Below, piece after piece: positions 26,434 through 36,516 of a DNA stretch of 64,000 bases. The notes beneath the pieces are model-generated. The model saw nothing but the letters and a program-made list of their open reading frames with translations. It was not told the DNA's origin and searched no databases. The stretch is from Fimbriimonadaceae bacterium. Its GTDB lineage: Bacteria > Armatimonadota > Fimbriimonadia > Fimbriimonadales > Fimbriimonadaceae. A program made the translations under genes and the position numbers. The DNA lies in NCBI GenBank assembly GCA_019694835.1, contig JAIBBE010000016.1, forward strand, positions 1 to 64,000, read 5' to 3'. Within the stretch, counting starts at the first letter, position 1. Each line of letters begins with the position of its first letter.

Positions 26434-27270
26434 ATGAACGTGATGACACTCGCCGTAACCCTGCTCAGTCCCCTTGGATTCCAAGTCACCCTTCCCGAAG
26501 GCTGGAAGGTCCTCAAGACCGAAGGTGTCTTCCAGGTGCTCCAGCGACCGAATCAGACCGAAAACGAACTCTACATCCTTGGCGGAACCGTCGAGATGGA
26601 GGCAAAGGTTTCGTGGGAGGAGCGCCTTCAGAGAGAGGACGATGCCTTCATGAAGGGCCTCGGACCATGGAAGCGCGAAGGAGAAATCAAGAGCTTCGCC
26701 TCACCGGGCGGCCAAGGCATGCTGGGCACGTTCTCCGGTGAAGCTGCCGACGAGCAGTTCGAGGGACAACTTTGGTCACTGGTAAGCTCGAAGCGCCGGT
26801 TTGGCATTCTCGCCGTCTATCCGAAGTCGCTATCCACGAAGATTTACAGCGATCTCTACCAAATCGCGACCTCATTCAAGCCCGAACCCGACCGCCCGCA
26901 AGCTGGCCTAGAGGGCGACGCCAAGCTCTGGGCGAGTCGCCTTGCCGGTGTCAAGCTGGTGCGGGTCAGCACCAGCGACAATGGCAGCTTGAACGGATCA
27001 GGCGGAACCTCAATCGACCGATCGCTGAGCCTGTTTGCGGATGGCACGTTCCAGTATTCGTCGCGCAGCGCCGCGTTCATCGGAGCGGGTGATTTCAGCG
27101 GGATAAGCGAGTCCTCCGACGAAGCCACCGGCAAGTGGTCGGTGCAGATGGTCGGCGAAGCCGCAATGCTCGTCCTTCAGCCGGCCGGTCGGCCCGCGGA
27201 GTCGCTCGAACTGCGTCAAGTCGGTGAATTCGTCAAACTCGGTGGCCAGGCGTTCCGGGTCATACGCTAA
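26434..27270 (+). CDS. Secreted protein of unknown function
   Basis: 278 aa from the ATG at 26434; TACAAT ends 7 nt upstream, and an in-frame ATG at 26425 lies within that hexamer. N-terminal MNVMTLAVTLLSPLGFQ is a signal peptide, VTLPEGWKV follows. Residues 1-150 resemble stress-type PsbP/DcrB-like folds (TLPEGWKVLKTEGVFQVLQRP); the C-terminal 110 residues (RSLSLFADGTFQYSSRSA ... GKWSVQMVGEAAMLVLQ) look like a lipocalin-type repeat seen in many secreted hypotheticals. No catalytic motif. Convergent with the DinB gene, 7 bp away. Confidence 0.65.
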   Translation: MNVMTLAVTLLSPLGFQVTLPEGWKVLKTEGVFQVLQRPNQTENELYILGGTVEMEAKVSWEERLQREDDAFMKGLGPWKREGEIKSFASPGGQGMLGTFSGEAADEQFEGQLWSLVSSKRRFGILAVYPKSLSTKIYSDLYQIATSFKPEPDRPQAGLEGDAKLWASRLAGVKLVRVSTSDNGSLNGSGGTSIDRSLSLFADGTFQYSSRSAAFIGAGDFSGISESSDEATGKWSVQMVGEAAMLVLQPAGRPAESLELRQVGEFVKLGGQAFRVIR

Positions 27271-27273
27271 AGT

Positions 27274-27317
27274 GACCTCACCCCCCGGCCCCCTCTCCAC
27301 CGGAGTGGAGAGGGGGT
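27274..27317. repeat. Hairpin repeat, family D copy 1
   Basis: GACCTCACCCCC leader, then a perfect 12-bp stem CCCCCTCTCCAC/GTGGAGAGGGGG with loop CGGA. The inverse copy is at 36437-36483. It sits between convergent genes and is translated as the C-terminus of the DinB protein. Confidence 0.85.
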
Positions 27318-27766
27318 GTCTTCGCCTTGCGAACCGAGCGCTTGATCAAATTCATCTGGCCCAGATGATAGGCCGCGTGGACGGCGATGCGCACCAGCGA
27401 CTCCACGACTTCGGGGTCGCTTGGCTCGGAGGCGGCGATCCCGCGAGCCTCTGCCAGCCCCTCGAGGAACTCCCGCCTGAGGTCCTTAAATTCCCTTGGT
27501 TCGGGCACCCGAAAGTCGTTCTTCCATTCCTGCATGCCCGATTTCTTTCGCCCGCCTGCGATCTTCCGAAGCCAAAATCGCTGCCATAGGACGGCATGCT
27601 GCAGATTGGTGGCAAAAGCATAGGGAATCGGCACCACCTCGACGAACGCATCCGCTTCGGTGATCTTCAGCATCCCGCCCGGAGCCGGGATGTCCCAGCC
27701 CTCCAAGATGTGATCGAAAACTTGTACGAGGGGCGACTCCACGACCGTATTTTGTCTGGGATTCAC
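27278..27766 (-). CDS. DinB-family protein with repeat-encoded C-terminus
   Basis: 162 aa, four-helix DinB/YfiT-type fold. The metal site of the family is visible as NLQHAVLWQRFWLRKI (first His) and IAVHAAYHLGQMNLIKR (HxxxH). Members are metal-dependent thiol transferases or of unknown function. The last 15 residues, KTPPLHSGGEGAGG, are encoded by the hairpin repeat at 27274-27317, so the original stop was probably lost to the repeat. Divergent from the dockerin protein at 27856. Confidence 0.8.
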   Translation of the reverse strand: MNPRQNTVVESPLVQVFDHILEGWDIPAPGGMLKITEADAFVEVVPIPYAFATNLQHAVLWQRFWLRKIAGGRKKSGMQEWKNDFRVPEPREFKDLRREFLEGLAEARGIAASEPSDPEVVESLVRIAVHAAYHLGQMNLIKRSVRKAKTPPLHSGGEGAGG

Positions 27767-27855
27767 TTGCTTAGGCCACCTGAACCTGCGAATTCATGCG
27801 CCAATCAGCCGATATGCCCGTATACTGCGATTTACTTACAGGAGAGGAGATCATT

Positions 27856-29178
27856 GTGAAACTGTTACGTTGGGGAGTGAGCTTTTCGTCGGGGCTGATC
27901 GCCGTCGCGGCCTTGGCCCAGATCGTCGACCCATACTATGCTGGCCAATATCAGCTGACTTCATTGGGCAGCGTTCCCGGCGTGCCGCTTAACTACGGAG
28001 GCCTGACCCTCAAGCGCGGTACGACAGACAGACTTCTCATCGGCGGTGCCGCCAACTCGAGCGTTGGGGCGATCTACGAGATTCAAGTTGTGCGCGGTGC
28101 CGGGGGACACATCACGGGGTTCACAGGAACGGCTACCGTCCACGCCAATGGAACCTATAACGACGGCGGGCTCTGCTACGCGCCCGGAACCGGCGTGCTA
28201 TTCGCCTCGATGTGGCCCGTCAACCAGCTTCAGCAGTTCAAGGAAGGGAGCGTCAACCCTGACAAGGTCATCGATCTAACAGCGCTTGGAGTTGCCCCAT
28301 CTCATTCGGCCCTCAATTTCGTGCCGTCCGATTACCCTGCCGCCGCAGGACGCGTCAAGCTGATTTGCTATGGGGGTGGGCAGTTCTATGATGCCGCGAT
28401 CGTTCCCGACGGATTGGGGACTTACTTCTTGACCGGTCTTAACTACATCGGCGACTACCAGGGCGGCCCCGAAGGCTTCATCTACGTGCCAGCAGGCTCG
28501 CCTCTCTTCACGAATGGTCTCCTGCTTTCTGAGTATGGCGCTGGCGTCGTTGCTGCCTACGAGGTGGACCCGAATGGCAATCCGATCGCGTCCACCCGCC
28601 GCCCGTTCATTTCTGGCCTGTCGGGTGCCGAGGGTGCGTTCGTCGATCCCGTTACGGGCGATTTCTTGTTCTCCACTTTTGGCGGTTTCAATCAAGTGGT
28701 GGTCGTAACCGGATTCGCGGCGCCTCAGATCCTGAACGGAACCGTCGAAGTCGGCGAGTACGGTGCGCCTCTGAATACGGTGAGCGGTGTGGTCGAGGTT
28801 CGCAACCTCGGCAATCCCACGCCGATCGAATCCCACCCCGTCCAATTGACCGTCGACGGCACCTTCGCCGTCCAAACCAACGTTCAAAGCGGGAACTACG
28901 ACGTGGCGTTCAAGGGGTCGCACTGGCTGCGTGACACGACCTCCCCGGTTGCCTTCACCGCCACCGGCGCAAGCGCCGCGTTTAGCATCATCAACGGGGA
29001 TATCGATGAGGATAACGAAGTCGGCATCGGCGACTACGCCATCCTCTCGTTTAGCTACGGCTCCGTTCCTGGAGATGGCAACTGGAATCCAGCCGCCGAC
29101 CTTGAAGGCGACGGTGAAGTCTCGATCGGCGACTATGCCATCCTGTCCGCCAATTACGGACTGGCTGGCGACGACTAG
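27856..29178 (+). CDS. Secreted beta-propeller-like protein with C-terminal dockerin-like module
   Basis: 440 aa. GTG at 27856 is chosen because of AGGAGAGGAG just upstream; it gives the signal peptide LLRWGVSFSSGLIAVAALAQ. Residues 25-300 look like a lactonase/NHL-type propeller (GSVPGVPLNYGGLTLKRG, GGLCYAPGTGVLFAS, GAEGAFVDPVTGDFLFSTFGG), with no catalytic residue obvious. Residues about 300-385 form the beta-sandwich with the SHWLRD segment, and the end has two loops DIDEDNEVGIGDYAILSFSYG and DLEGDGEVSIGDYAILSANYG. Probably surface-displayed. GC-content and codon use match the other dockerin proteins. Confidence 0.82.
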   Translation: MKLLRWGVSFSSGLIAVAALAQIVDPYYAGQYQLTSLGSVPGVPLNYGGLTLKRGTTDRLLIGGAANSSVGAIYEIQVVRGAGGHITGFTGTATVHANGTYNDGGLCYAPGTGVLFASMWPVNQLQQFKEGSVNPDKVIDLTALGVAPSHSALNFVPSDYPAAAGRVKLICYGGGQFYDAAIVPDGLGTYFLTGLNYIGDYQGGPEGFIYVPAGSPLFTNGLLLSEYGAGVVAAYEVDPNGNPIASTRRPFISGLSGAEGAFVDPVTGDFLFSTFGGFNQVVVVTGFAAPQILNGTVEVGEYGAPLNTVSGVVEVRNLGNPTPIESHPVQLTVDGTFAVQTNVQSGNYDVAFKGSHWLRDTTSPVAFTATGASAAFSIINGDIDEDNEVGIGDYAILSFSYGSVPGDGNWNPAADLEGDGEVSIGDYAILSANYGLAGDD

Positions 29179-29212
29179 TCGGGCCACCGGCCGAGACTTC
29201 TTGTGGCCGGGC

Positions 29213-30307
29213 CTACTCCTTCCTGACCTCTGAAGGATAGGTTCGGCCCTTCCAATGCACTTGCCCTCGCCGATGCCATACGGCGGAGCGAAGGAAGGTC
29301 AAGCTGGCAAGCATCGCGGTGATGGGCATGAGCAGCGGCACCCAGAGCCAGCGGATGGCCCCCCCAGATCGCCCAAAATACGTCTGGAAGTCCGTGACAA
29401 GTTTGCTCAGCACCAGGGACCCCGCCAGCCAAGGTGCCCAACCGCCTCCGAGAGCCCAACCCCACCCGATGAACAGGAGCGCGAGGGCCATCGCCACCGT
29501 ACCCCCCATCCCGCCCATGATCTCGTACGAGTTCTTGGACATCCCGTCCAGGCCCTTGCGAAGACTGGCGTACATGCGCGTGGCGAGATAGGGGCTCACG
29601 TCGACGACCTCGGTGCGGACTCCCTGCTTGGCCAGCATTCGTCCGATCAGGACGTCCTCGAGAATGCGATCCTTAACCTGCTGGTTCGGCATCAGGTCCC
29701 AGTACGTCGACGCGCGCCACAGCGTGAATTGGCCATTCGTGAAACGGTTGTGTCCCTTGCCCGTCCGGCTGACGAGCCCGAACGGGTTCGTCGCAAGAAG
29801 AATCCAAGGCACCCAACTCGTGTAGAGCGGTTCGAGACCATGACCCGGAATCATGCGGGGGAACCCGGAGATCACCGGTGCCCTTTTGCCCACGTCTTCG
29901 ATGAGCCCCTGAACTGCCTCGACGAACGACGGCTCGACCCGCATATCGGCATCCAGAAACAGGATCCACTCCGCGCTCGAATCCTCTGCCGCGATCTTCG
30001 CCAACTCGTGGCATGCGCGATTCTTCCCCGTCCAACCCGGCTCCAATAAGCCACCTCGAATGACGGTCGCACCCAACGAGGCCGCGAGCTCGGCGGTTCC
30101 GTCGCTCGACTCGTCGTCGAAGACATAGACCTTGACCCCGTGCAACGCGGGTAGCAGTTGCCGCAGGTTTTGGGCCTCGTTGCGGGCAGGGATCAGGATG
30201 CAGAAGTTTAGGGGCGACGTTGACGGCCGCGGCCGGATCATGAGCAGACGGTTCGAGATTGCCGTCAGCACCAACCAGCCGTAGACAGCGGCCAGGAACC
30301 AGGCCAC
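29213..30307 (-). CDS. Membrane glycosyltransferase family 2 (CrtQ/diaponeurosporenoate-type)
   Basis: 364 aa, GTG start at 30307 one base after the stop of the propeller-LytM gene. N-terminal hydrophobic segment, GT-A core with ILIPARNEAQN, the nucleotide-binding VFDDESSDGT and the metal motif FLDADMRV; GWTGKNRACH and EDVLIGRMLAKQG are blocks typical of the HpnB/CrtQ-like group. Three membrane spans end the protein (GGTVAMALALLFIGWGWAL, WLAGSLVLSKLV, WVPLLMPITAMLASLTF). These enzymes transfer sugars to carotenoid or hopanoid lipids; no such pathway gene is adjacent, so the acceptor is unknown. Confidence 0.85.
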   Translation of the reverse strand: MAWFLAAVYGWLVLTAISNRLLMIRPRPSTSPLNFCILIPARNEAQNLRQLLPALHGVKVYVFDDESSDGTAELAASLGATVIRGGLLEPGWTGKNRACHELAKIAAEDSSAEWILFLDADMRVEPSFVEAVQGLIEDVGKRAPVISGFPRMIPGHGLEPLYTSWVPWILLATNPFGLVSRTGKGHNRFTNGQFTLWRASTYWDLMPNQQVKDRILEDVLIGRMLAKQGVRTEVVDVSPYLATRMYASLRKGLDGMSKNSYEIMGGMGGTVAMALALLFIGWGWALGGGWAPWLAGSLVLSKLVTDFQTYFGRSGGAIRWLWVPLLMPITAMLASLTFLRSAVWHRRGQVHWKGRTYPSEVRKE

Positions 30308-30308
30308 C

Positions 30309-32465
30309 CTAATCCGCCCGCTCGAAGGCCCCGATCCGGGTCAGAATCGCCCGGTCCTTAGCGGGCTGGACTCCCACCAGCGTGCCCTTCAGCCCCGCGC
30401 GAAGGTCGTTGGAGGTGAGCGGCATGTTGCGCCGCCCCCGGACTTCGAGCAGGCTCCTTGGTTCGATCTTGCCCCAAGCCGAGGTCGGGAAAGTCACCAC
30501 TTTCATCCGCCCCCCTACGTACCGGGCGATCACATCCATTCGCAGCGTCTGCTTACTGTCATCGAGCTTGCGAACGATGCCGTCGACCCGTGCCTCGCCA
30601 CTCGCAGGGAGCAGGTCGGGTGCCGGGGCCACGTAGCGGGGCTCGGTCAGCTTGGTGGCCTCGCGCAGCGACGGATAGGCATTCACCACCGCCCCAAATC
30701 GCTCGTCCCACAGCTCGAAGTGGCAATGAGGTGCCGTGGTCTCCGCGTTGCCGCTGTCGCCGACGTAGCCGATGAACTGCCCTTCATAAACAAACTGTCC
30801 GGTCCGCAGGCCGGGTGCAAAGGCATTGGTTTCGCCACCCCGGCCGTCGTCGGTTCCCGGTGAATCGTTGTTCACGTGGTAGTAACAGGCGGTCCAGCCG
30901 TTCGATCCCTTGATCCGAAGGGTCATGTGCCCTCCGGGGCGGGCCTTGCCGACGATGAGAATGCCATCGAAACAGGCGACCATCGGCGTCATTTTCGCCG
31001 CCATCAGATCCTGACCGTGGTGTCGGCGAGTGCCTCCTCCTCGCGGGGCGAGGAACCAGTCGTCGTACCAGACCTTGCCAAGAACGGGGAAGGTCATGGG
31101 CACAACCACCTTTTCCATCGACACGCCGTCGTATTCAATCGTATCGCCCTTGATGCGCGGGGCGGGTCGCGTCGGCTTGACGGTTGGATCGACGAACGCG
31201 TCACCCGCAATCGTCGCCGACAGCATCGACAGGACTGCCTTCGAATCGAGCTTGGTCGCGTTGACAACCACCGAGACATCGTCGTCGAGCTTGAGATCGA
31301 TGCTTCGCAGCGGCCTGGACTGCGTCCCCACCCACCGCAGCGTCTTCGGCTCGATCTGAACGACCTGTTCGATGGGCCGGTTGAAGTGCTTCTCGCCGGT
31401 CGCATCGATCACTGATTCGATCGCGATGGTGAATTGATCCTCGATCGGCTCCATCGCGACCACCGTGCCGCGAAGCGCCATTTGATTGGCCGCCGGCTTG
31501 GGTGCCTTTCGGAGGGGATCGGTGAGGATCATGTCCTCACTGAGGTAGAGATTCGGAACCGCAACCCCAAAGATCGGCTTCGTGTCTTCGAGCTTTCGCA
31601 ACGCGGTAAAGGTGTTGTCGCCCAGCACGAACTCAGTCGGGAGACCATCTTTCACGCCCACGATCCGCCTCGCGCCCGACCATACGAGCGGACTGCGAAG
31701 CCCAGCCGCAGTTCCCACGGGCTTTCCGCGTTCGACTTCCAGGACTTCCGTGCCGGATGCGGTGGAGGCAGCCACATACTGACCGTTGGGACTCCAAGCG
31801 AGATCCGTTGCGTCAAGGGCGGTCTTCTTGGAGATGTTCGCGCCGTTGACCCCCGCCGCGAACAGCGTCGGTTTGGCCCCCTTCCCAAGGCCCGGCTCGA
31901 TGAACGCTAAGGTCCGCCCATTGGGCGACCAAGAAAGCGCCTGCGCCGTCCGATCAGGCAGATTTTCGCGCGGATTCTCTCCGGTCGCATCGCAAATCCA
32001 GATCGAGTCCTTGGTCGCGTATGCGATCCGTCCCCCGTCGGGGGACCAGTCCGCGCACCGAACGTCCTTGGCAATCGGGATGGGATCGCTGCCGACGACG
32101 GTCGCCACGTAGACCATGAGTTCCTGCTTCTCGGTTCTGAAGAGGAGTTTCGAGCCATCCGGCGACCACTTGGGGCTCAGCGCGGTCTTCGCGACCTCGA
32201 CGATCCCTTCCCGCCCGTCGCGCCAGACCGACAACGCGCCCTTCGGTCCTGAATGCAGAGCCAGCCGTGCGCCCATGGGGCTCCAAGAAAGCCAATTCGC
32301 CGAAGTCTCACCAATGACGCGCTTCGTTTCTCCGGTCACGATGACCAACTCCGACTTGTCGGCGTTCTTGACCAGAAACGCCGACTTCGGCTGAGGCTGC
32401 CTGCCCGCCGAAGCGGCCAGGGCGAGGGCCACGAAGACAAAAGGGAGGGTGCGCATGAACCCCAT
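30309..32465 (-). CDS. Secreted TolB-like propeller fused to M23 (LytM) peptidase
   Basis: 718 aa with signal peptide [18 protein letters not shown]. Residues about 30-330 carry repeated WSPDGxxI/WSPNGR blades of a TolB/PD40 propeller. Residues about 470-590 form an M23 zinc metallopeptidase: [10 protein letters not shown] near 482 (HxxxD) and [12 protein letters not shown] near 578 (HxH), with GYVGDSGN between, so the active site is complete. The last 100 residues form small beta domains ([19 protein letters not shown]). It would cleave or bind peptidoglycan in the periplasm. First of a two-gene operon with the glycosyltransferase. ATG at 32465 or 32456 may be used. Confidence 0.85.
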   Translation of the reverse strand: MGFMRTLPFVFVALALAASAGRQPQPKSAFLVKNADKSELVIVTGETKRVIGETSANWLSWSPMGARLALHSGPKGALSVWRDGREGIVEVAKTALSPKWSPDGSKLLFRTEKQELMVYVATVVGSDPIPIAKDVRCADWSPDGGRIAYATKDSIWICDATGENPRENLPDRTAQALSWSPNGRTLAFIEPGLGKGAKPTLFAAGVNGANISKKTALDATDLAWSPNGQYVAASTASGTEVLEVERGKPVGTAAGLRSPLVWSGARRIVGVKDGLPTEFVLGDNTFTALRKLEDTKPIFGVAVPNLYLSEDMILTDPLRKAPKPAANQMALRGTVVAMEPIEDQFTIAIESVIDATGEKHFNRPIEQVVQIEPKTLRWVGTQSRPLRSIDLKLDDDVSVVVNATKLDSKAVLSMLSATIAGDAFVDPTVKPTRPAPRIKGDTIEYDGVSMEKVVVPMTFPVLGKVWYDDWFLAPRGGGTRRHHGQDLMAAKMTPMVACFDGILIVGKARPGGHMTLRIKGSNGWTACYYHVNNDSPGTDDGRGGETNAFAPGLRTGQFVYEGQFIGYVGDSGNAETTAPHCHFELWDERFGAVVNAYPSLREATKLTEPRYVAPAPDLLPASGEARVDGIVRKLDDSKQTLRMDVIARYVGGRMKVVTFPTSAWGKIEPRSLLEVRGRRNMPLTSNDLRAGLKGTLVGVQPAKDRAILTRIGAFERAD

Positions 32466-32542
32466 ACCCTTATTGTGACGGCGAAACGGAGCGGATCTGT
32501 CACAGTCCTCGCCCAGTGCCGAACTGCGGAGGTCCTTGGGAT

Positions 32543-32548
32543 CATAAT
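32543..32548 (+). promoter_or_regulatory. Candidate -10 element of the oxidoreductase gene
   Basis: CATAAT with 6 nt to the ATG at 32555, no ribosome-binding site between. Confidence 0.4.
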
Positions 32549-32554
32549 TCCGTC

Positions 32555-33706
32555 ATGCCCCGCACGCTCAACGTCGGCCTCATCGGCTACCAGTTCATGG
32601 GTAAAGCCCACAGCAACGCTTACCGCCAAGTCGGCAGGTTCTTCGATCTTCCCGTCGAGATCGGCATGCACACGATCTGCGGCCGCAACGCAAACGCCGT
32701 GGAACAAGCGGCCCACAAGATGGGTTGGCAACGACACGAGACGGATTGGCGCAAGGTCGTCGCGAACCCCGAAATCGACATCATCGACATCTCCACCCCC
32801 GGGGACAGCCACTGCGAGATCGCCGTTGCCGCCGCCCAAGCAGGCAAGATCGTGTTTTGTGAAAAGCCGATAGGGAACACCCTCGACGAAGCCAAGCAGA
32901 TGCTCGACGCAGTCCAGAAAGCCGGGGTCGCAAACGCCGTCTTCCACAACTACCGCAAGGCTCCTGCCGTCGCCCTCGCCAAGAAGATGATCGCGGAAGG
33001 GCGGCTGGGGACGATCTACCACATGCGGGCAACCTACCTCCAAGATTGGATCGCCGATCCCAGTTTCCCCCTCGTCTGGCGGCTTCAGAAGGAGCACGCG
33101 GGCAGCGGAACCCACGGCGACATCTGCGCCCACATCATCGACCTTGGGCGGCACCTCGTCGGCGAGTTCGACGAGGTCTGCGGCACCCTCCATACCTTTA
33201 TCAAGAAGCGGCCGAAGGTTGGGGCAATCGACGACCGGCTCGGAGCCTCGGCGAGTACCGAAATGGGGGATGTCACCGTCGACGATGCTTCGATGTTCCT
33301 CGCCCGATTCAAGAACGGTGCACTCGGAACGTTCGAAGCCAGTCGCTTCGCGGTCGGTCGCAAGAACTACAACCGCTTCGAGATCAATGGCTCGAAGGGC
33401 TCAGTTGTCTTCAACCTGGAGCGCATGAACGAGCTTGAATACTACGACGCCGCTGAGCCGTCGGAGACACACGGTTTCAGAGTGATCCAAGCCACCGAAG
33501 GCGATCACCCTTATGCAGGGCAATACTGGCCTGTCGGCCACATCATCGGCTACGAGCACACGTTCGTGAATCTGGTCGCCGACGCACTGAGGGCAATCGA
33601 CAAGGGTGAGGCCTGTTCACCGGACTTCGTGGATGGCTACGAGAACCAGCGCGTGCTTGACGCGGTCGAGCAGAGCCACGAGAAGCGAACCTGGGTTAGC
33701 CTCTAG
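32555..33706 (+). CDS. Gfo/Idh/MocA-family oxidoreductase
   Basis: 383 aa NAD(P)-dependent sugar oxidoreductase. The N-terminal Rossmann motif is [20 protein letters not shown], where the expected GxGxxG reads GYQFMG, as in one large subgroup of this family. [20 protein letters not shown] and the EKP motif [11 protein letters not shown] bind the cofactor; GGSGTHGD-type catalytic block reads [19 protein letters not shown], with the catalytic His/Asp at the end of it. The C-terminal sheet domain is complete. Substrate unknown; members of this subgroup act on inositols and amino sugars. Monocistronic; followed by a hairpin repeat. Confidence 0.92.
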   Translation: MPRTLNVGLIGYQFMGKAHSNAYRQVGRFFDLPVEIGMHTICGRNANAVEQAAHKMGWQRHETDWRKVVANPEIDIIDISTPGDSHCEIAVAAAQAGKIVFCEKPIGNTLDEAKQMLDAVQKAGVANAVFHNYRKAPAVALAKKMIAEGRLGTIYHMRATYLQDWIADPSFPLVWRLQKEHAGSGTHGDICAHIIDLGRHLVGEFDEVCGTLHTFIKKRPKVGAIDDRLGASASTEMGDVTVDDASMFLARFKNGALGTFEASRFAVGRKNYNRFEINGSKGSVVFNLERMNELEYYDAAEPSETHGFRVIQATEGDHPYAGQYWPVGHIIGYEHTFVNLVADALRAIDKGEACSPDFVDGYENQRVLDAVEQSHEKRTWVSL

Positions 33707-33719
33707 GAACGCCGTCGGT

Positions 33720-33753
33720 GTGGCCGGGGTGATGAATCGTGCACCCCGGCCAC
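33720..33753. repeat. Hairpin repeat, family E copy 2
   Basis: Perfect 11-bp stem TGGCCGGGGTG/CACCCCGGCCA, loop ATGAATCGTG. Lies between two convergent genes. Confidence 0.85.
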
Positions 33754-33763
33754 TTTGTTTGAA

Positions 33764-35224
33764 CTAGTCGTCTCCCATCAAACCGTAGTTGCTCGATAGG
33801 ATCGCATAGTCGGCGATGTCCACGGCATCGTCTCCGTTCAGATCCGCCGCTCCGTTGTAGCCAGCGTCACCGAGGGAGAGGTTGTAGGTGGAAGACAGCA
33901 CCGCGTAGTCACCGATGCCGACCTCATTGTCTTCATCAATGTCGCCGTTCGTCAGGAGGAAGTTAACTCCCGTCGCTCCGCTCGCCGTCACATTGACCGA
34001 GCCGACTTTCTTCTTCAGCCAATGTGAAGTCTTGGCATAGAAGTCATAGGAACCAGCTGAGAGGCCGCCCGTGAGATTGAACGAGTAACCACCGCTGGCA
34101 CTGAGGGTTACGTTTTGCGACTGAAGGTTTGTCGCGCCGCCAGCATTTCGAACTTGCATCTGCACGATTTGGCCGTTCACAGGCCCGCCCCAATCGGCGA
34201 GAGTCACCGTTCCACTGATCGGGATCTCTTGTCCGCTGAACGAAAGGGTGGCGATGTTGCTGGTGGCCGATCCGCACGAATTCGAAACGATGCATCGATA
34301 CTGCCCGGCATGGCTCTGAACCGTAGGGAAGATGAACAGTGTGTCGGTCGTCGATCCGAAGATGCCACTCCCGTTTGTCAGAGGCGTTGCGCCCTTGTAC
34401 CACTGGTAGTTCAATGTGCCCGGACCTGTCGCGGCGACCTGGAAGATCGCTGGCTGGCCGAGAGTGACCATCTGGTTGCTGGGATGCTGCGTGATCTGTA
34501 CGCTGTTCAGCGACTCATAGGTGACTCGAATGTTCCAGTCCCCGCTTGGGCGGACGAAACTGGGTAGCTGGGAAAACGAGTGCCAACCGGCTGGAGCCCC
34601 GAAAGGTCCGCAATCCAGCGCGAACAGCCAGTTCTGCGATGGCTGGGAGAGGTTCCCGTCCGCATCCGTGGTCGGAAAGGCGTTCGAGTTCGTCGGCGGA
34701 GACTGGAGGCATGGATTGGCCGGACCGTTGTTGTGCTGGTCGATTCGGTAACCCACGGTGAACGTGTTGCTGCCGCCGTTGTTGTAGATGAACATCTGCT
34801 CGGGATCGTTGGGGTCGATCGAGAACTGGACGTTCGTTCCCTGGGTGCCCGGAGGCATATGGATGTGGGGAAGAATCTCGTCGTCGGATGAGTATTCGTA
34901 AAGCAGCGTGCCGGTCGCCGGATTGCCTTCGTAGACGAACACGGACCACTGGGTCGTGGTCGAGACGGTCGCGTTCGATTGGGCAAAGATCATCTCGATC
35001 AGGTTGATCTTGATCGGGAACTCGGCAGCGCTGACCGTAAACGATGCAGCGGCCGCCTCCCCCTCCGAAAAGCCAGCCTGGACAATGAACGAGCCACCTC
35101 CGAAGTTCGCGCCCGAGTGGGTTCGCGTGATCGGGCACTGGGCATAGGCGGCCTGCCCGACCGCCAACGTGGCACCGAAGGCCAGCGTCAGCGCCGAGCG
35201 CTTGAGCAAATCATACAATGGCAT
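33764..35224 (-). CDS. Secreted Ig-domain protein with C-terminal dockerin-like module
   Basis: 486 aa with signal peptide SALTLAFGATLAVGQAAYAQ. Residues 25-230 are a beta-rich domain of unknown type (IQFSIDPNDPEQMFIYNNGG region with FPTTDADGNLSQPSQNWLF). Residues about 235-320 are an I-set-like Ig domain with the core tryptophan (NYQWYKGATPL) and the disulfide cysteine in GQYRCIVSNSCG. Residues 330-425 are the beta-sandwich with KTSHWLKKKVGS, then DIDEDNEVGIGDYAVLSSTYN and DLNGDDAVDIADYAILSSNYG. GGAGAG about 10 nt upstream supports the ATG at 35224. Confidence 0.85.
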   Translation of the reverse strand: MPLYDLLKRSALTLAFGATLAVGQAAYAQCPITRTHSGANFGGGSFIVQAGFSEGEAAAASFTVSAAEFPIKINLIEMIFAQSNATVSTTTQWSVFVYEGNPATGTLLYEYSSDDEILPHIHMPPGTQGTNVQFSIDPNDPEQMFIYNNGGSNTFTVGYRIDQHNNGPANPCLQSPPTNSNAFPTTDADGNLSQPSQNWLFALDCGPFGAPAGWHSFSQLPSFVRPSGDWNIRVTYESLNSVQITQHPSNQMVTLGQPAIFQVAATGPGTLNYQWYKGATPLTNGSGIFGSTTDTLFIFPTVQSHAGQYRCIVSNSCGSATSNIATLSFSGQEIPISGTVTLADWGGPVNGQIVQMQVRNAGGATNLQSQNVTLSASGGYSFNLTGGLSAGSYDFYAKTSHWLKKKVGSVNVTASGATGVNFLLTNGDIDEDNEVGIGDYAVLSSTYNLSLGDAGYNGAADLNGDDAVDIADYAILSSNYGLMGDD

Positions 35225-35446
35225 GGAAGGACTCTCCTCGGCCCGGAGGCCGATCTATTCATATAAGGTCGTTTAGAATTCTACAACAGATAACGCCAGC
35301 TTCCAAATATCTGGCGAACGTACCGATAGCAATGTTGACGAGGGCCGTTCCGCCCGCGCACTCTTGTAGGACGACGCGGCATCCCCGCCATGTTCCCTTG
35401 AGCCGACCGCCTTCGATGACGTTAAGGTCCATAATCTAAATCACCC

Positions 35447-36433
35447 ATGTCCACACGCGCGGTTATTCACGGTATCGGCCACTCGGTCCCCAGCAAGATC
35501 CTCTCAAACGAAGACCTCGAACGGATGGTCGACACGTCCGACGAGTGGATCGTGCAGCGCACGGGCATCAAAGAGCGACGGATGTGCGGCCCCGGCGAGA
35601 CGACCTCTTCCCTGTCCACGCTCGCGTCCCGCGAGGCTCTGGCCATGGCGAAGATCGCCCCCGAGGAACTCGACATGGTGATCTGCGGAACGGTGACGGG
35701 CGACATGCTGTTTCCCAGCACCTCGTGCCTCGTCCAGAGTGGCCTCGGTGCCAAGAACGCCGGTGCGTTCGACGTCGGTGCGGCCTGCGCCGGGTTCATC
35801 TACTCGCTCAGCGTGGCCACCGCAATGATCGAGTCCGGCCAAGTTCACAACGCCCTTGTGATCGGTGCCGACACGCTGACGCGTTTCGTAGATTTCACCG
35901 ATCGCTCGACCTGCGTGCTCTTCGGCGACGGTGCAGGGGCGGTCGTCGTTCGCGGCGAAACGGGCACCGACCGGGGTGTGATCAAAACGGTGCTGCTGGC
36001 CGATGGGGAAGGTGCGCGCCACATCGACCTGCAAGTCGGCGGCTCCCTGCACCCCGCCTGCGATCCGAAGTCGGCACAGTTCCGCAATCAGATCTATATG
36101 GCGGGAGCCGAGGTCTATCGATTTGCCGTCACCGCGATGGGTGATGCATGCTGCCGAGCCCTCGAACTCGCGGGAATGGACACGCACGATATCGACCTGT
36201 TCGTGCCGCATCAAGCCAATCTCCGGATCATCGAAAGCGCCGCAAAACGACTGGGCCTGCCGGACGAGAAAGTGTTTATCAATGTCGAGAAGTACGGAAA
36301 CACCAGTGGCGCGTCAATCCCTATCGGCCTCTACGAAGCCGTTCAGCAGGGACGGCTAAGGCCGGGCATGGTGGTGATGACGGTCGGATTCGGAGCCGGA
36401 CTCGTTTGGGGCGCCAACTTGATTCGCTGGTAA
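35447..36433 (+). CDS. fabH: 3-oxoacyl-ACP synthase III (FabH)
   Basis: 328 aa condensing enzyme that starts fatty acid synthesis from acetyl-CoA and malonyl-ACP. The triad is complete: Cys114 in DVGAACAGF, His255 in PHQANLRI, Asn285 in YGNTSGASIP. TSDEWIVQRTGIKERR and the end GFGAGLVWGANLIRW are typical of FabH. No other fab gene is adjacent. TAATCT lies 9 nt upstream of the ATG and no ribosome-binding site is seen. The upstream 222 bp (35225-35446) hold the divergent promoters and nothing else I can recognise. Confidence 0.95.
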   Translation: MSTRAVIHGIGHSVPSKILSNEDLERMVDTSDEWIVQRTGIKERRMCGPGETTSSLSTLASREALAMAKIAPEELDMVICGTVTGDMLFPSTSCLVQSGLGAKNAGAFDVGAACAGFIYSLSVATAMIESGQVHNALVIGADTLTRFVDFTDRSTCVLFGDGAGAVVVRGETGTDRGVIKTVLLADGEGARHIDLQVGGSLHPACDPKSAQFRNQIYMAGAEVYRFAVTAMGDACCRALELAGMDTHDIDLFVPHQANLRIIESAAKRLGLPDEKVFINVEKYGNTSGASIPIGLYEAVQQGRLRPGMVVMTVGFGAGLVWGANLIRW

Positions 36434-36436
36434 TCA

Positions 36437-36483
36437 GGCCCCCCTCTCCACTCCGGTGGAGAGGGGCTGGGGGTGAGGTCCGG
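36437..36483. repeat. Hairpin repeat, family D copy 2
   Basis: Inverse copy of 27274-27317: CCCCTCTCCAC, loop TCCG, GTGGAGAGGGG, then GGGGGTGAGGTC. Between the convergent fabH and subtilase genes, where it could serve as a terminator. Confidence 0.85.
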
Positions 36484-36516
36484 ACTTGGCCCAGCGGTCA
36501 TCGCTACGCGCCCGCC

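Noticed and set aside
33720..33753. Classical rho-independent terminator
   Set aside because: No T-run on either strand; the element also occurs in inverted doublets and beside a start, so it is better described as a repeat.
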